Shown here piece after piece: positions 26,063 to 35,482 of a stretch of 64,000 nucleotides of DNA (within the stretch, counting starts at the first letter, position 1; every line of letters begins with the position of its first letter). Source of the DNA: an uncultured Pelagibacteraceae bacterium. GTDB taxonomy: Bacteria > Pseudomonadota > Alphaproteobacteria > Pelagibacterales > Pelagibacteraceae. Where the stretch lies: NCBI GenBank assembly GCA_902560245.1, contig CACELK010000009.1:1-64000 (forward strand), in the 5' to 3' direction. Made by a program: the position numbers and the translations under genes. A model generated the notes under the pieces. That model made no database searches and was not told the DNA's origin. It saw nothing but the letters and a program-made list of their open reading frames with translations.

Positions 26063-27289
26063 TTAAGTTGATTCAACCCAGCCTTTAAGCCTTTTTGTAC
26101 CTTCAACAATTTTTGGCGCAAATTTTCGTAATAAATTCTCGTCAACTTTTGCGTTATTTTTTAAATTTTGCATAAATTTTTTTCCATCAAAATCTGTGAA
26201 ACTTAATCTAGCGATCATTTTTTCTGGCGGTAGTCCAAAATCTGTTCCGGGTAATAAAGCAACTCCAGTTTTAACTAAAATATCGTTACACATTTTGCAA
26301 GAATTTGAAAAATTTTTATTTACAAACTCTGGCATAATATAAAAACCCCCATCTGGTTTATTAACTATTGTATTATTTGATTTTAAAATCTCGTATATAT
26401 AATTTCCTACTCCTTTGAGAATTGTTCTGGCTTTTTTTAAATATTCACTTTGATCAGAATTATATGCTGTTATAGCGGCATATTGAATTGGAGCACTTAC
26501 AGATGAAAAGGTTTCACTTGCAAGAACTTTAATTTTTTCCATTAACAAATTTAAGTTTTTTGGTATTACAAAATACCCTAGTCTCCATCCACCAGCTGCA
26601 CACCATTTGCTTAAGCCATCGCTTATGATAGTTTTTTCAGGACAAAAATTTGAAATTGATTTGAAGCTACTTTCAAAAGTTAATTCTGAATAAATTTCAT
26701 CAGATAAAACTAAAATATTATATTTTTTAACGATTGAGCTTATTTCTTCTAAATTATTACAAATTAAGCCCGATGGGTTATTTGGTGAATTTAAAAATAA
26801 AAGATAATTTTTTTCTTTGTTTTTTGATACTATCTCCTCAATATCTCTTGCTGCTGGAAACCAATTATTCTCTCTTTTAGTTTGTATCCAATGAACCTTA
26901 TTTCTGCCTAAAGTCGCTTGAGGATAATAAGATACCCAACTTGGAGCTGGCAATAATATTTCTCCATCAAAAAGAATTTGTAATAAAAACATTAATTCTT
27001 TTGTACCAGGACCAATAATTATATTTCCACTTGTATATTCATATTTTTTTTTCTTGGAAATATATTTTGCAATAGTTTCTCTGAGTTTTTTCATTCCTTG
27101 CATTGGTAAATAAATATTATGATTTGCGTTATCTTTAAGTGCAGAAACTATATTAGTTGGAATTTCAAAGGGAGATTGACCAAAACCAAATTTAAAAATT
27201 TCTTTTCCACTATCCTCTAATTCCTTTGAGATTTCATTTATTTTCAAAGTGGATGATGGCTCTAAGTTTTTTACTATTTTTTTAAACAT
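26063..27289 (-). CDS. Class I/II PLP-dependent aminotransferase
   Basis: Fold-type I aminotransferase, 408 residues, of the aspartate-aminotransferase superfamily. Visible are the PLP-ring Asp region NILVLSDEIYSELTF, the Schiff-base lysine in SDGLSKWCAAGGWRLGYF, and the substrate-carboxylate Arg in ARLSFTDFDG near the C-terminus. The amino donor and acceptor cannot be fixed from sequence. Its ATG lies inside the end of the acetoacetyl-CoA synthetase gene (8-bp overlap), so the two form an operon, and the TAXI receptor follows after 67 bp. Confidence 0.88.
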   Translation of the reverse strand: MFKKIVKNLEPSSTLKINEISKELEDSGKEIFKFGFGQSPFEIPTNIVSALKDNANHNIYLPMQGMKKLRETIAKYISKKKKYEYTSGNIIIGPGTKELMFLLQILFDGEILLPAPSWVSYYPQATLGRNKVHWIQTKRENNWFPAARDIEEIVSKNKEKNYLLFLNSPNNPSGLICNNLEEISSIVKKYNILVLSDEIYSELTFESSFKSISNFCPEKTIISDGLSKWCAAGGWRLGYFVIPKNLNLLMEKIKVLASETFSSVSAPIQYAAITAYNSDQSEYLKKARTILKGVGNYIYEILKSNNTIVNKPDGGFYIMPEFVNKNFSNSCKMCNDILVKTGVALLPGTDFGLPPEKMIARLSFTDFDGKKFMQNLKNNAKVDENLLRKFAPKIVEGTKRLKGWVEST

Positions 27290-29237
27290 TTAATTCTCTA
27301 ATGTTTTTATATTCTTCTAAAATATCAGGATTTGCTAGTGCTTCTTTATTTTTAATTTCATTGCCCTCTATTAAATTTTTAACTGCTAATTCAACTATTT
27401 TACCATTTTTTGTTCTAGGTATATCATTCACCTTTATAATCTTGCTTGGTACATGTCGTGGAGAAGCCTCAAATCTAATTTTTGTTTTTAATTTTTTTTT
27501 AAACTCATCATTCAAATCAAATTTTTTATCTAGGACCACGAATAACACAATTCTGATGTCATTATCCCATTTTTGTCCAACAACTATGGACTCCTTTATT
27601 TCTTTAAATTTTTCTATAACAGAATAAATCTCTGATGTTCCTAATCTTACCCCTCCCGGATTTAGGGTTGCATCAGATCTTCCGTAAATTACAAAGCCTC
27701 CGCTGTTCTTAACTTCTGCATAGTCTCCATGATGCCAAATATTTTTGTATTTATTAAAATAAGCTTTTTTAAATTTTTCATCTTTTTTATCATTCCAAAA
27801 TTTTAAAGGCATGGAAGGAAATGGATTGATACAAACCAATTCTCCTTTTTTATTTTTTAAAACTTTTCCATTTTCATCAAAAATTTTTACATTCATTCCA
27901 AGACCCTTATTTTGAATTTCTCCAGATATTACTGGTTCGTATAAATTTCCTAATACAAAACACGAAACGATGTCAGTTCCTCCAGATATAGATGACAAAT
28001 GAACATTTTTTTTAAGATTTTTGTAAATATATTCAAAACCCTCTTTTGATAATGGGGAGCCAGTCGAACAAATAGTTCTTAATTTTTTTAATTTATATTT
28101 ATTTTTAATTTTTAATTTATTTAACGAGTCTATATATTTAGCACTTACGCCCATTAATGTAATTTTTTCTTTATCAGCAATTTTTAAAAGTAAATCATTT
28201 TTTTTGAACATTGGAAATCCGTCAAATAAAACTATGGATGCTTTTGATGCTAGGCAACTTACAAGCCAATTCCACATCATCCATCCCGAAGTTGTAAAAT
28301 AAAAAATATTATCTCCTTCTTTAATATCACAATGCAATTGATGTTCTTTAAGATGTTGCAATAAAACTCCACCATTTTTGTGACAAATACATTTTGGTTT
28401 ACCTGTTGTACCACTTGAGTATAAGATTGCTAATTCGTGTTCAAAATCAAATTTTTTAAAATATATTTTTTTAGATTCAAATTCTTTTAAATCATTCCAA
28501 AAAAATACTTTTAATCTTTTAAATTTAATATTTTTTTTTAAAAGATTTTTACCAGGATAATTAATTATTATTAAATATTTTATGGATTTAATTTTTTTTA
28601 AAATTTCTGGAACTCTTTCTAAAATATTAATTTCTTTTCCATTATAATAATATCTATCTGTAACAAATAAAACTTTTGGTTTTATCTGAGCGAAACGCTC
28701 TATAACACCTTTAACTCCAAAATCTGGAGAACAGGAGGACCAAACTGCGCCAATTGAGGTTGTGGCTAAGAAAGCCTCGACAGTTTCTATAGAATTAATT
28801 GTATAAGCTGCAACTCTATTTCCGTTTAATAGTTTAATTTTATTAAAAAAAACTTGTAGTTTACTCATATTGTTATGTAAATCTTTCCATGATCTTTCTT
28901 CTCTAAAACCATTCTCGCTTAAAAAAGTTATAGCTTTAGATGGTGTTTTTTTTGAAAGTAAATTTTGTGCAAAATTAAGGGAAGAGTTTGGTAAGAAAAT
29001 ATTTTTGTAGAATATTTTAGATTTTTTTATTTTATTATTACTCTTTATACCTTTCACTTTACAGAAATCCCAAACGCTTGACCAAAAATCATCCGATTTT
29101 TTAATGCTCCAATTTAAAATTTTTTCATATTTTTTATTAAATTTTTTATTAAATTTTTTTGATATAAATTTCTCGAATCTATAAAGATTTGAATTTAATT
29201 TAGTTTCTGAATTTGCCTTCCAAAGTATTTTTGGCAT
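27282..29237 (-). CDS. aacS: Acetoacetyl-CoA synthetase
   Basis: AMP-forming ligase activating acetoacetate to acetoacetyl-CoA, 651 residues. The phosphate loop LYSSGTTGKPKCICH, the acetoacetate-type continuation HQLHCDIKEGDNIFYFTTSG, and the C-terminal YGRSDATLNPGGVRLG with the acylation lysine region PRTKNGKIVELAVK mark this subfamily. The N-terminal WSSVWDFCKVKGI is also typical. With the thiolase at 20791 it would feed ketone-body carbon into acetyl-CoA. It is first in a minus-strand unit with the aminotransferase. Confidence 0.93.
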   Translation of the reverse strand: MPKILWKANSETKLNSNLYRFEKFISKKFNKKFNKKYEKILNWSIKKSDDFWSSVWDFCKVKGIKSNNKIKKSKIFYKNIFLPNSSLNFAQNLLSKKTPSKAITFLSENGFREERSWKDLHNNMSKLQVFFNKIKLLNGNRVAAYTINSIETVEAFLATTSIGAVWSSCSPDFGVKGVIERFAQIKPKVLFVTDRYYYNGKEINILERVPEILKKIKSIKYLIIINYPGKNLLKKNIKFKRLKVFFWNDLKEFESKKIYFKKFDFEHELAILYSSGTTGKPKCICHKNGGVLLQHLKEHQLHCDIKEGDNIFYFTTSGWMMWNWLVSCLASKASIVLFDGFPMFKKNDLLLKIADKEKITLMGVSAKYIDSLNKLKIKNKYKLKKLRTICSTGSPLSKEGFEYIYKNLKKNVHLSSISGGTDIVSCFVLGNLYEPVISGEIQNKGLGMNVKIFDENGKVLKNKKGELVCINPFPSMPLKFWNDKKDEKFKKAYFNKYKNIWHHGDYAEVKNSGGFVIYGRSDATLNPGGVRLGTSEIYSVIEKFKEIKESIVVGQKWDNDIRIVLFVVLDKKFDLNDEFKKKLKTKIRFEASPRHVPSKIIKVNDIPRTKNGKIVELAVKNLIEGNEIKNKEALANPDILEEYKNIRELNV

Positions 29238-29410
29238 ATCTAATAAATAACTCTTGTAGTATTAATTTCATTTGTGCTACTGTTACATCTAAATAAAAAC
29301 TTTAAAATGAGAACTTTTCCCTTTTCGATTCGGTCATGTTTTAGACTATTTTTGTTCCTTAGGACTAACTATATATAGTAGGTAAATAATAAAACATACA
29401 AAACATAGAA

Positions 29411-31903
29411 ATGTCAAAAAATAAAATCACAGCTGTTCTTGGTCCAACCAATACAGGAAAAACTTTTTTAGCCATTGAGACTATGCTTTCTTTCGACTCT
29501 GGCATGATTGGTTTTCCTCTAAGGTTACTCGCGAGAGAGGTTTATGATAAAATACTAAAAAAAACAAATCCAAATAAAGTTGCTTTAATTACTGGTGAAG
29601 AAAAAATAATCCCTTTAGGTGCTAAATATTATTTATGTACTGTAGAATCTATGCCAATAGATAAAAAATTAGATTTTGTTGGTGTTGATGAAATTCAAAT
29701 GTGTTCTGACCAAGAAAGAGGACATATATTTACAGATAGACTTTTAAATTTACGTGGAGAAAAGTTAACAATGCTAATGGGTTCTAACTCTATGAAAAAT
29801 ATTATTTTAAAATTAAATGAAGATACAGAGTTTATAAATAAGGAAAGATTTTCTAAACTTTCATATATTGGACATAAAAAAATTTCAAGAATTGAAAGAA
29901 AGTCAGCAATAATAGCTTTTTCTGCAGAAGAAGTGTATGCAATTGCTGAACTTGTGCGAAGACAAAAAGGAGGAGCTGCAATTGTAATGGGCTCATTGAG
30001 TCCGAAAACAAGAAATGCTCAAGTTAGTTTGTACCAATCAGGTGATGTAGATTTTTTAGTCGCAACAGATGCAATAGGAATGGGTATAAATATGGACTTA
30101 GATAATGTTTACTTCTCAAATCTTAAGAAATTTGATGGAAAAAAACTTAGAAGACTAAATTTATCAGAGATTGGACAAATTGCTGGAAGGGCAGGCAGAT
30201 ATTTAAATGATGGTTTTTTTGGTGTAACGGGAGAATGTGATCAAATAAGTAGCGAATATGTTGAGCTTTTGGAAAAGCATAAATTTGACGAAATACACAC
30301 TGTATTTTGGAGAAACTCAAATATAAATTTTAAAAGTGGTAATGCACTTTTAAAATCATTAGATGAAAGACCAAATAAGTCCTGGTTAAAAAGAATATAT
30401 GAGTGTGAAGATGAAAAAGTCTTAAAACATATTTTAAGAGGAATGGAAAATTTAGAAATTTTTAATAATGAGAAAGAATTAAAATTATTATGGGAGTGTT
30501 GTCAAATACCTGATTTTGTAAAAAAAACTTATGGTAATCATTTAGAAGTTGTAACAAAAGTCTTTAATTTTTTAAAAGAAAAGCCTGGAAAAATATCAAA
30601 CAGCTATATGAAACAACAATTATCAAATCTAGATAAGCTTGATGGAAATGTTGACTCTATTTCAAATAGAATTGCAAATGTAAGAACTTGGTCTTATGTA
30701 TCTAACAAAATTAATTGGGTTGAAAATCAAGATTTTTGGATAGAGAGAACAAAGTCACTAGAAGATAAATTATCAGATAAATTACATGAGGAATTAACAA
30801 AAAGTTTTATTGATAAAAGAGCAAGCATTTTAGCTAGAGGTTTGAAGCAGGATATAACATTTAAAACAGAAATAGTTAAAAATGAAGAAGTAATGATTGA
30901 TAATCAATTCATTGGAAGATTAAAAGGTTTAAAATTGGAGCTTGATTTAAAGATTGGAACTCTTGATACTGACATTAAATCCTTAAAAAAAGCTGCAAGG
31001 CAAAGTATAGGACCAGAATTTAAAAAAAGAATTGAACAAATAATAAACAGCGGACTTTTGGAACTAAAAAATGATTTCAGAATTTTTTGGGACGGTTTTC
31101 CGATTGCAAAACTTATTCCTGGAAAAGATTACTTAGATCCTGATATATCTCTGTTAATAGACGATATTATAGAACATGATCAGCAAAAAAAGTTAAAATT
31201 TTTTTTAGAAAAATGGATAAAAGAAAAAATTAGTTCTTCTCTTAAAAGTTTAATACAGTTAAAGACTATCAAAGAAAAAAATTCCTCGATTAGAGCTTTA
31301 GCATACCAATTATATGAGAATAATGGTGTTGTTAAAAGAAAAAACGTTTTAGACTTTATAAAAAACTTAGGACAAGATGAAAGAAAAATTCTACGAAATT
31401 TAGGTGTAAAATTTGGTCGCTATCATATATTTCTCTATAAGTTGTTAAAACCTGAGGCGGTTTTGATTAGAACTCTTTTGTGGAAAAATTACCACCAAAA
31501 ATATTTTGACCTGACTCCTCCTAAATTTGGCCTAAATTTTATAGAAAATGATAAATACAAAAATAAAAATTTTATGCTTTTATGTGGATTTGAAAAATTT
31601 GATAACTATTTTGTTAGGATTGATATTTTAGAAAGATTGTTTATAAAAATAATTAGTATAAACAAAGATAACAACGATATAAAAAAAGAGATAAAACTTG
31701 TTCCAGACATGCTTAATTTACTTGGATGTAAAAAAGAAAGCTTTATAAAACTTATACAAAATATGGATTATAAAACTATTGAAAAAGATAAAGAGATATT
31801 TTTTAAATACAATCCAAATAAAACTAAGCCAAAAAAATTTAAAAAAGATAGTCAAGTATTAGATAATCCTTTTAATATTTTGAAAAATATTAATTTTAGA
31901 TAA
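29411..31903 (+). CDS. Suv3-like RNA/DNA helicase
   Basis: Superfamily 2 helicase resembling mitochondrial Suv3, 830 residues. Walker A is GPTNTGKT (residues about 11-18), the Walker B variant VDEIQM replaces DEAD/DExH, and motif VI is GQIAGRAGRY. A long C-terminal helical region follows. In mitochondria Suv3 unwinds RNA for the degradosome; the alphaproteobacterial homologue's partner is not established here. It begins a plus-strand operon with TerB-like, ferredoxin and CarD genes, joined by TAATG and ATGA overlaps. The 173-bp gap upstream holds a palindrome ACTATATATAGT that could overlap a -10 element. Confidence 0.92.
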   Translation: MSKNKITAVLGPTNTGKTFLAIETMLSFDSGMIGFPLRLLAREVYDKILKKTNPNKVALITGEEKIIPLGAKYYLCTVESMPIDKKLDFVGVDEIQMCSDQERGHIFTDRLLNLRGEKLTMLMGSNSMKNIILKLNEDTEFINKERFSKLSYIGHKKISRIERKSAIIAFSAEEVYAIAELVRRQKGGAAIVMGSLSPKTRNAQVSLYQSGDVDFLVATDAIGMGINMDLDNVYFSNLKKFDGKKLRRLNLSEIGQIAGRAGRYLNDGFFGVTGECDQISSEYVELLEKHKFDEIHTVFWRNSNINFKSGNALLKSLDERPNKSWLKRIYECEDEKVLKHILRGMENLEIFNNEKELKLLWECCQIPDFVKKTYGNHLEVVTKVFNFLKEKPGKISNSYMKQQLSNLDKLDGNVDSISNRIANVRTWSYVSNKINWVENQDFWIERTKSLEDKLSDKLHEELTKSFIDKRASILARGLKQDITFKTEIVKNEEVMIDNQFIGRLKGLKLELDLKIGTLDTDIKSLKKAARQSIGPEFKKRIEQIINSGLLELKNDFRIFWDGFPIAKLIPGKDYLDPDISLLIDDIIEHDQQKKLKFFLEKWIKEKISSSLKSLIQLKTIKEKNSSIRALAYQLYENNGVVKRKNVLDFIKNLGQDERKILRNLGVKFGRYHIFLYKLLKPEAVLIRTLLWKNYHQKYFDLTPPKFGLNFIENDKYKNKNFMLLCGFEKFDNYFVRIDILERLFIKIISINKDNNDIKKEIKLVPDMLNLLGCKKESFIKLIQNMDYKTIEKDKEIFFKYNPNKTKPKKFKKDSQVLDNPFNILKNINFR

Positions 31904-32331
31904 TGTTAAATTTTTTTAAAAAAAAGTTAGATAAAAAAAACGAAAATAATAATTTAATGTTAAAAACAGCTTCGCTTTTAATACATGCAGCAAAAATTGA
32001 TGAAAATTACACAGATATTGAAAAAAAAATTATAAAAGAAACTATTTTAAATTTAAATCCAAAAATAAATAATATTGACAAGCTTATTATTGATGCAGAA
32101 ATAGAAGAAAAAAAATCAAATCAAATTCTTGATTTTACAAAGGAAATAAAAAATGCAAATGAATCTTTTAAAGTAAAGGTTATTGAAATTTTATGGACAA
32201 TTATTTACTCAAACAAAGAAGTCGATATGTATGAGTCAAATCTTATGACACGATTATCTGGACTATTGTACATAGATAGTAAAACAAATGGAGAGATAAA
32301 GAATAAGATAAGAGAAAAATACTTAAAATGA
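31903..32331 (+). CDS. TerB-like domain protein
   Basis: All-helical protein of 142 residues. The pattern [20 protein letters not shown] and the later [21 protein letters not shown] match the two acidic metal-site helices of the TerB/DjlA-like domain. No signal peptide. Function of such lone TerB proteins is unknown. It starts inside the helicase stop (TAATG) and overlaps the ferredoxin start by four bases, so all three are tightly coupled. Confidence 0.75.
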   Translation: MLNFFKKKLDKKNENNNLMLKTASLLIHAAKIDENYTDIEKKIIKETILNLNPKINNIDKLIIDAEIEEKKSNQILDFTKEIKNANESFKVKVIEILWTIIYSNKEVDMYESNLMTRLSGLLYIDSKTNGEIKNKIREKYLK

Positions 32332-32654
32332 CATATGTTGTAAATGACAAGTGTATAAAGTGTAAATTGACAGATTGTGTAGAAGTTTGTCCGGTTGACT
32401 GTTTCTACGAAGGAAAAAATATGCTTGTAATTAAACCTGATGAGTGTATAGATTGTGGCGTTTGTGAACCTGAGTGTCCAGTTGATGCTATAGTTCCAGA
32501 TACAGAAACTAATATTGATAAATGGTTAGAAGTAAACAAAAAATATTCAGAAATCTGGCCGAACATAAGTGCCAAAAAAGATCCACCTGAAGATTACGAG
32601 AAATATAAAGATGAAAAAGATAAATTTGAAAAATATTTTAAAGAAAACCTTTAA
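32328..32654 (+). CDS. fdxA: 7Fe ferredoxin (FdxA type)
   Basis: Electron carrier of 108 residues binding one 3Fe-4S and one 4Fe-4S cluster. The cysteines occur as [18 protein letters not shown] and [15 protein letters not shown], the arrangement of Azotobacter-type FdI. Its partner is unknown; in many alphaproteobacteria fdxA sits between a helicase gene and carD, as here. Its last 44 bases overlap the probable carD start in another frame. Confidence 0.95.
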   Translation: MTYVVNDKCIKCKLTDCVEVCPVDCFYEGKNMLVIKPDECIDCGVCEPECPVDAIVPDTETNIDKWLEVNKKYSEIWPNISAKKDPPEDYEKYKDEKDKFEKYFKENL

Positions 32655-33435
32655 AAAAACCAAAATAAAAAAACAAGTTAAAAAAGTTAAAATTATTAAA
32701 AAAGTTAAAGCTAAAGTAAAAATTAGTAAATTAAAAAATAAAAAAGTAATTAAATCTAAAATTATAGTACCTAAAAAGAATCTAAAAAGTTCACCAAAAA
32801 ACGATAATCTCAGAATCCAAAAAAATAATGAATTAAAACCTGAAATTAAAAAAATCAAAAAACAAGAAACTGAAAAAAAACTATATAAGCCAAAGGACTA
32901 TGTTGTTTACCCTAAGCACGGCGTTGGACAAATAATTTCTATAAGTTCAAAAACTATAGGAGGAATAGAAGTTCAGTGTTATGATATAAAATTTGAAAAA
33001 GATAAAGCAATTGGTTTGCTACCTATTAATAAACAAAATAATTTAAGACCTCTATCTACAATCAATCAAGTTAATAAATCAATTTCGATTTTGAAAAGTA
33101 AACCTAAAATAAAAAGATCAATGTGGAGCAGGAGAGCTCAGGAATATGAGCAAAAAATTACATCTGGAAAAGTTTATGATCTTGCAGAGGTAGTTAGAGA
33201 CCTAAATAAGGGAGATGATCTAATGGTTGATCAGTCTTACAGTGAAAGACAACTATTTGAGAAAGCTTACGAGAGAATATTAGCTGAGTTTCAGATTGTA
33301 TTAGGTACATCTATGGAAGAAACTCAAAAGAAATTGGATAAAGCTCTAAAGAGAAATTTGGCATCACAACAAACGCCACAAGTACAGGCACAACCACAAA
33401 CTCGACCCGAAGAAACATCTGAAATAGTTGAATAA
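32611..33435 (+). CDS. carD: CarD-family transcription regulator with Lys-rich N-terminal tail
   Basis: CarD proteins bind RNA polymerase beta and stabilise open promoter complexes. 274 residues from the ATG at 32611, against about 165-175 usually. The conserved part starts near residue 93 ([19 protein letters not shown]) and continues through [14 protein letters not shown] and the helical DNA-binding region. The first 90 residues are extremely rich in lysine and read like a histone-H1-type disordered tail. The C-terminal 20 residues are Gln/Pro-rich. An upstream ATG at 32569 is in frame but overlaps fdxA more deeply. No ATG lies between the tail and the core, so the tail is probably translated. 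Confidence 0.9.
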   Translation: MKKINLKNILKKTFKKTKIKKQVKKVKIIKKVKAKVKISKLKNKKVIKSKIIVPKKNLKSSPKNDNLRIQKNNELKPEIKKIKKQETEKKLYKPKDYVVYPKHGVGQIISISSKTIGGIEVQCYDIKFEKDKAIGLLPINKQNNLRPLSTINQVNKSISILKSKPKIKRSMWSRRAQEYEQKITSGKVYDLAEVVRDLNKGDDLMVDQSYSERQLFEKAYERILAEFQIVLGTSMEETQKKLDKALKRNLASQQTPQVQAQPQTRPEETSEIVE

Positions 33436-33436
33436 A

Positions 33437-33475
33437 AAAAAACGCTTCCCAAAATTTTTTGAGAAGCGTTTTTTA
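33437..33475. terminator. Bidirectional terminator between carD and the small basic gene
   Basis: AACGCTTC pairs with GAAGCGTT across an A/T-rich loop (33441-33470), flanked by A tracts on the left and T tracts on the right. It can therefore end transcription of carD on the plus strand and of the 23-codon gene on the minus strand. Confidence 0.88.
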
Positions 33476-33488
33476 AAAAAGAAATTTA

Positions 33489-33560
33489 TTATCTTCTTCT
33501 TCTTCTTTTTTTAGCTTTCTTTTTAGCTTTCTTTTTAGCTTTTTTTCTTCTTTTAGCCAT
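33489..33560 (-). CDS. 23-residue Lys/Arg/Ala peptide, histone-tail-like
   Basis: ORF of 23 codons plus TAA TAA. It starts MAKRRKKAKKKAKKK and ends in five arginines; every residue after Met is Lys, Arg or Ala. Coding DNA contains a 12-bp unit (AAA AAG AAA GCT) repeated about three times. Support for a real gene is strong for its size: GGGAG ribosome-binding site seven bases ahead of ATG, a -35 TTGACA and plausible -10 upstream, a 5' hairpin, and the terminator at 33437. Expected role is nucleic-acid binding or charge neutralisation, but no function is known to me. It is convergent with carD, whose product also has a Lys-rich tail. Confidence 0.7.
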   Translation of the reverse strand: MAKRRKKAKKKAKKKAKKRRRRR

Positions 33561-33583
33561 CTTTAGCTCCCTTTTTTAGTTTT

Positions 33584-33640
33584 GCGAATCAAAATGATTC
33601 GCTATTTCTTATTTTTAATTTTTTTAATAACTTATGTCAA
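33584..33640 (-). promoter_or_regulatory. Promoter and 5' hairpin of the 23-codon gene
   Basis: On the minus strand TTGACA (33640-33635) is followed after 17 bp by TAAAAA (33617-33612), a plausible sigma-70 promoter. Transcription would start near 33605, so the perfect hairpin GCGAATCA-N3-TGATTCGC (33602-33584) would sit at the very 5' end of the mRNA, ahead of the ribosome-binding site. It may stabilise the message or serve as an operator. The rest of the gap to 33749 is A/T tracts in which I see no gene. Confidence 0.55.
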
Positions 33641-33749
33641 TTCTTTAATTATTAACAAAATTTCTAAAAAAAAAATTTTTATTTTTTTTTTAAAATACTT
33701 CAAAAAGTAAGATAAATAGCGACTTATAACTATTTTTAATTAAATTATT

Positions 33750-35468
33750 TTAATAAAGGTTTTCAAAAGAATTTTTATACTTTTGTATAATTTTAAATCT
33801 TTTTAACTTTAATGTTGGCGTTAACATTCCATTTTCAATTGAAAATTTTTCATTAATTGAAAAATATTTTTTAATATTTTCAATTTTAGATAATTTACTA
33901 TTTATTTTTTCAATTTCATATTTGATTTCTTCATCTGTTGTAGATTTTTTTTCATCATTAAGAACTAATAATGCAACAAGATATGGTTTGTTATCTCCAT
34001 AAACTATTGCTTGATCAATTAATTCAGAATTAACTAGTTCATTTTCAATTTTTAATGGTGAAATATTATCTCCTCCTGGTGTTATTAAAATATCTTTTTT
34101 CCTATCAGTAATTTTTAAATAATTATTTTCAAAAACCCCTATATCACCTGTATGAAGCCAACCATCTTTAAGAACTTTGTCTGTTTCCTCTTTGTTGTTC
34201 CAATACCCAAGCATAACATTTTCTCCCTTTACAAGTATTTCTCCATCTTGAGCAATTTTTACCTCATTTCCTTTAAATGGAGGACCGACAGTATCTACTC
34301 TAATATCATTAATAGGATTACAACTGACTACTGGTGATGTTTCAGTTAAACCATAGCCTTGTAGAGTAGGCAAACCTATAGCATTTAGAAAAAAACCTAC
34401 TTCCTTATCAAGAGCTCCTCCTCCAGAAACAAATGTTTTTAAAGACCCTCCAAATTGAGCCTTAATTTTTTTTCTTACAATTTTATCCAAAATTCTATCA
34501 TGAAATTTCTCAATAAAATTAAGTGGAATTTTTTTTATTTTTTTAAGTCCAAGTTTCAGCATATTTTGAACCAGTATTTTTTTAATTCCTGATGCCTTGT
34601 TAAAGCTTGAATTAATTTTTTGATAAAGATTTTGATAAAACCTCGGAACAGCTGTCATAATTTCTGGACTACAATCGTTCATATTTTTTATTAATTTTTC
34701 AATACCCTCTGCATAAAATATTCTCGCGGAAACAGTAACTTGAACAAATTGTACCGTATGCTCATATGAATGAGATAATGGTAACCAGGTTAAAAATCTC
34801 GTTTGATCCTTTTTTATTAGTGGTTTTAAAATTTCAATTGCGCCTTCACAGTTATTTAAAATTCCACCATGGCTTAAAATAACTCCTTTTGGATTACCTT
34901 GAGTTCCAGAAGTATAAATAATACAAGCTGGATCTTTTCTATCTATATCAATTTTGATAAATTCATTTTTATTTTTCAAATCATTAAAGAAATTATTTAT
35001 ATTTTGATATTCGTTTTCTCTTACATTTTCCAAGTTATCAAAAGAAAATATTTTTTTAATGTAATCTTTATTTTTTATTATATTTTTTACTTTGTTAAAT
35101 TGTTCTGAGTTTGAAACAAAAATTACTGATGGCTTGCAATCATTTATAATATATTCGTAATCCCTTTCAGCATAGGTTGTGTATGCTGGAACAGTTATTG
35201 CCCCAGATAGCATAATAGACAAATCAGAAATAAACCACTCAGGCCTATTTTCTGAAATTAATAGGCACCTATCCCCTTTATTTACAGACTTTTTTAATTC
35301 TTCAGATAATTTAATAATTGAACTAAATGTATCTTGCCAACTGAAATTTTTTCTTGGCTCTTTCAGGGAAGATAGTAATAATTTTTTCTTATCTAGTTGA
35401 TTTTCATATTGATTGAAAAATAATTCAACTAAACTATTAATTTTATAAATCTCTAAAATTTTTTTCAT
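33750..35468 (-). CDS. Long-chain acyl-CoA synthetase (AMP-forming)
   Basis: ANL-superfamily ligase of 572 residues that activates fatty acids. The phosphate loop IIYTSGTQGNPKGVILSHGG, the VSGGGALDKEVG segment, LQGYGLTETSPVVSCN, and the hinge region GWLHTGDIGVFENNYLKITDRKKDI are all in order. The pattern fits the FadD15/long-chain subgroup. The C-terminal acylation lysine is likely within TPTLKLKRFKI. It lies 14 bases after tRNA-Leu on the same strand and may share its transcript. Chain-length preference is not readable. Confidence 0.9.
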   Translation of the reverse strand: MKKILEIYKINSLVELFFNQYENQLDKKKLLLSSLKEPRKNFSWQDTFSSIIKLSEELKKSVNKGDRCLLISENRPEWFISDLSIMLSGAITVPAYTTYAERDYEYIINDCKPSVIFVSNSEQFNKVKNIIKNKDYIKKIFSFDNLENVRENEYQNINNFFNDLKNKNEFIKIDIDRKDPACIIYTSGTQGNPKGVILSHGGILNNCEGAIEILKPLIKKDQTRFLTWLPLSHSYEHTVQFVQVTVSARIFYAEGIEKLIKNMNDCSPEIMTAVPRFYQNLYQKINSSFNKASGIKKILVQNMLKLGLKKIKKIPLNFIEKFHDRILDKIVRKKIKAQFGGSLKTFVSGGGALDKEVGFFLNAIGLPTLQGYGLTETSPVVSCNPINDIRVDTVGPPFKGNEVKIAQDGEILVKGENVMLGYWNNKEETDKVLKDGWLHTGDIGVFENNYLKITDRKKDILITPGGDNISPLKIENELVNSELIDQAIVYGDNKPYLVALLVLNDEKKSTTDEEIKYEIEKINSKLSKIENIKKYFSINEKFSIENGMLTPTLKLKRFKIIQKYKNSFENLY

Positions 35469-35482
35469 TTAAACCCATAGTT

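Noticed and set aside
32547-32858. 103-codon minus-strand ORF over the fdxA/carD junction
   Set aside because: Phe/Leu-rich translation arises from antisense of the Lys-rich CarD tail; no promoter or SD.
33487-33561. Microsatellite-like TTC/TTTTTAGC tract read as a simple repeat
   Set aside because: On the minus strand it is an ORF with start, SD and stop, so I list it as a gene instead of a repeat.
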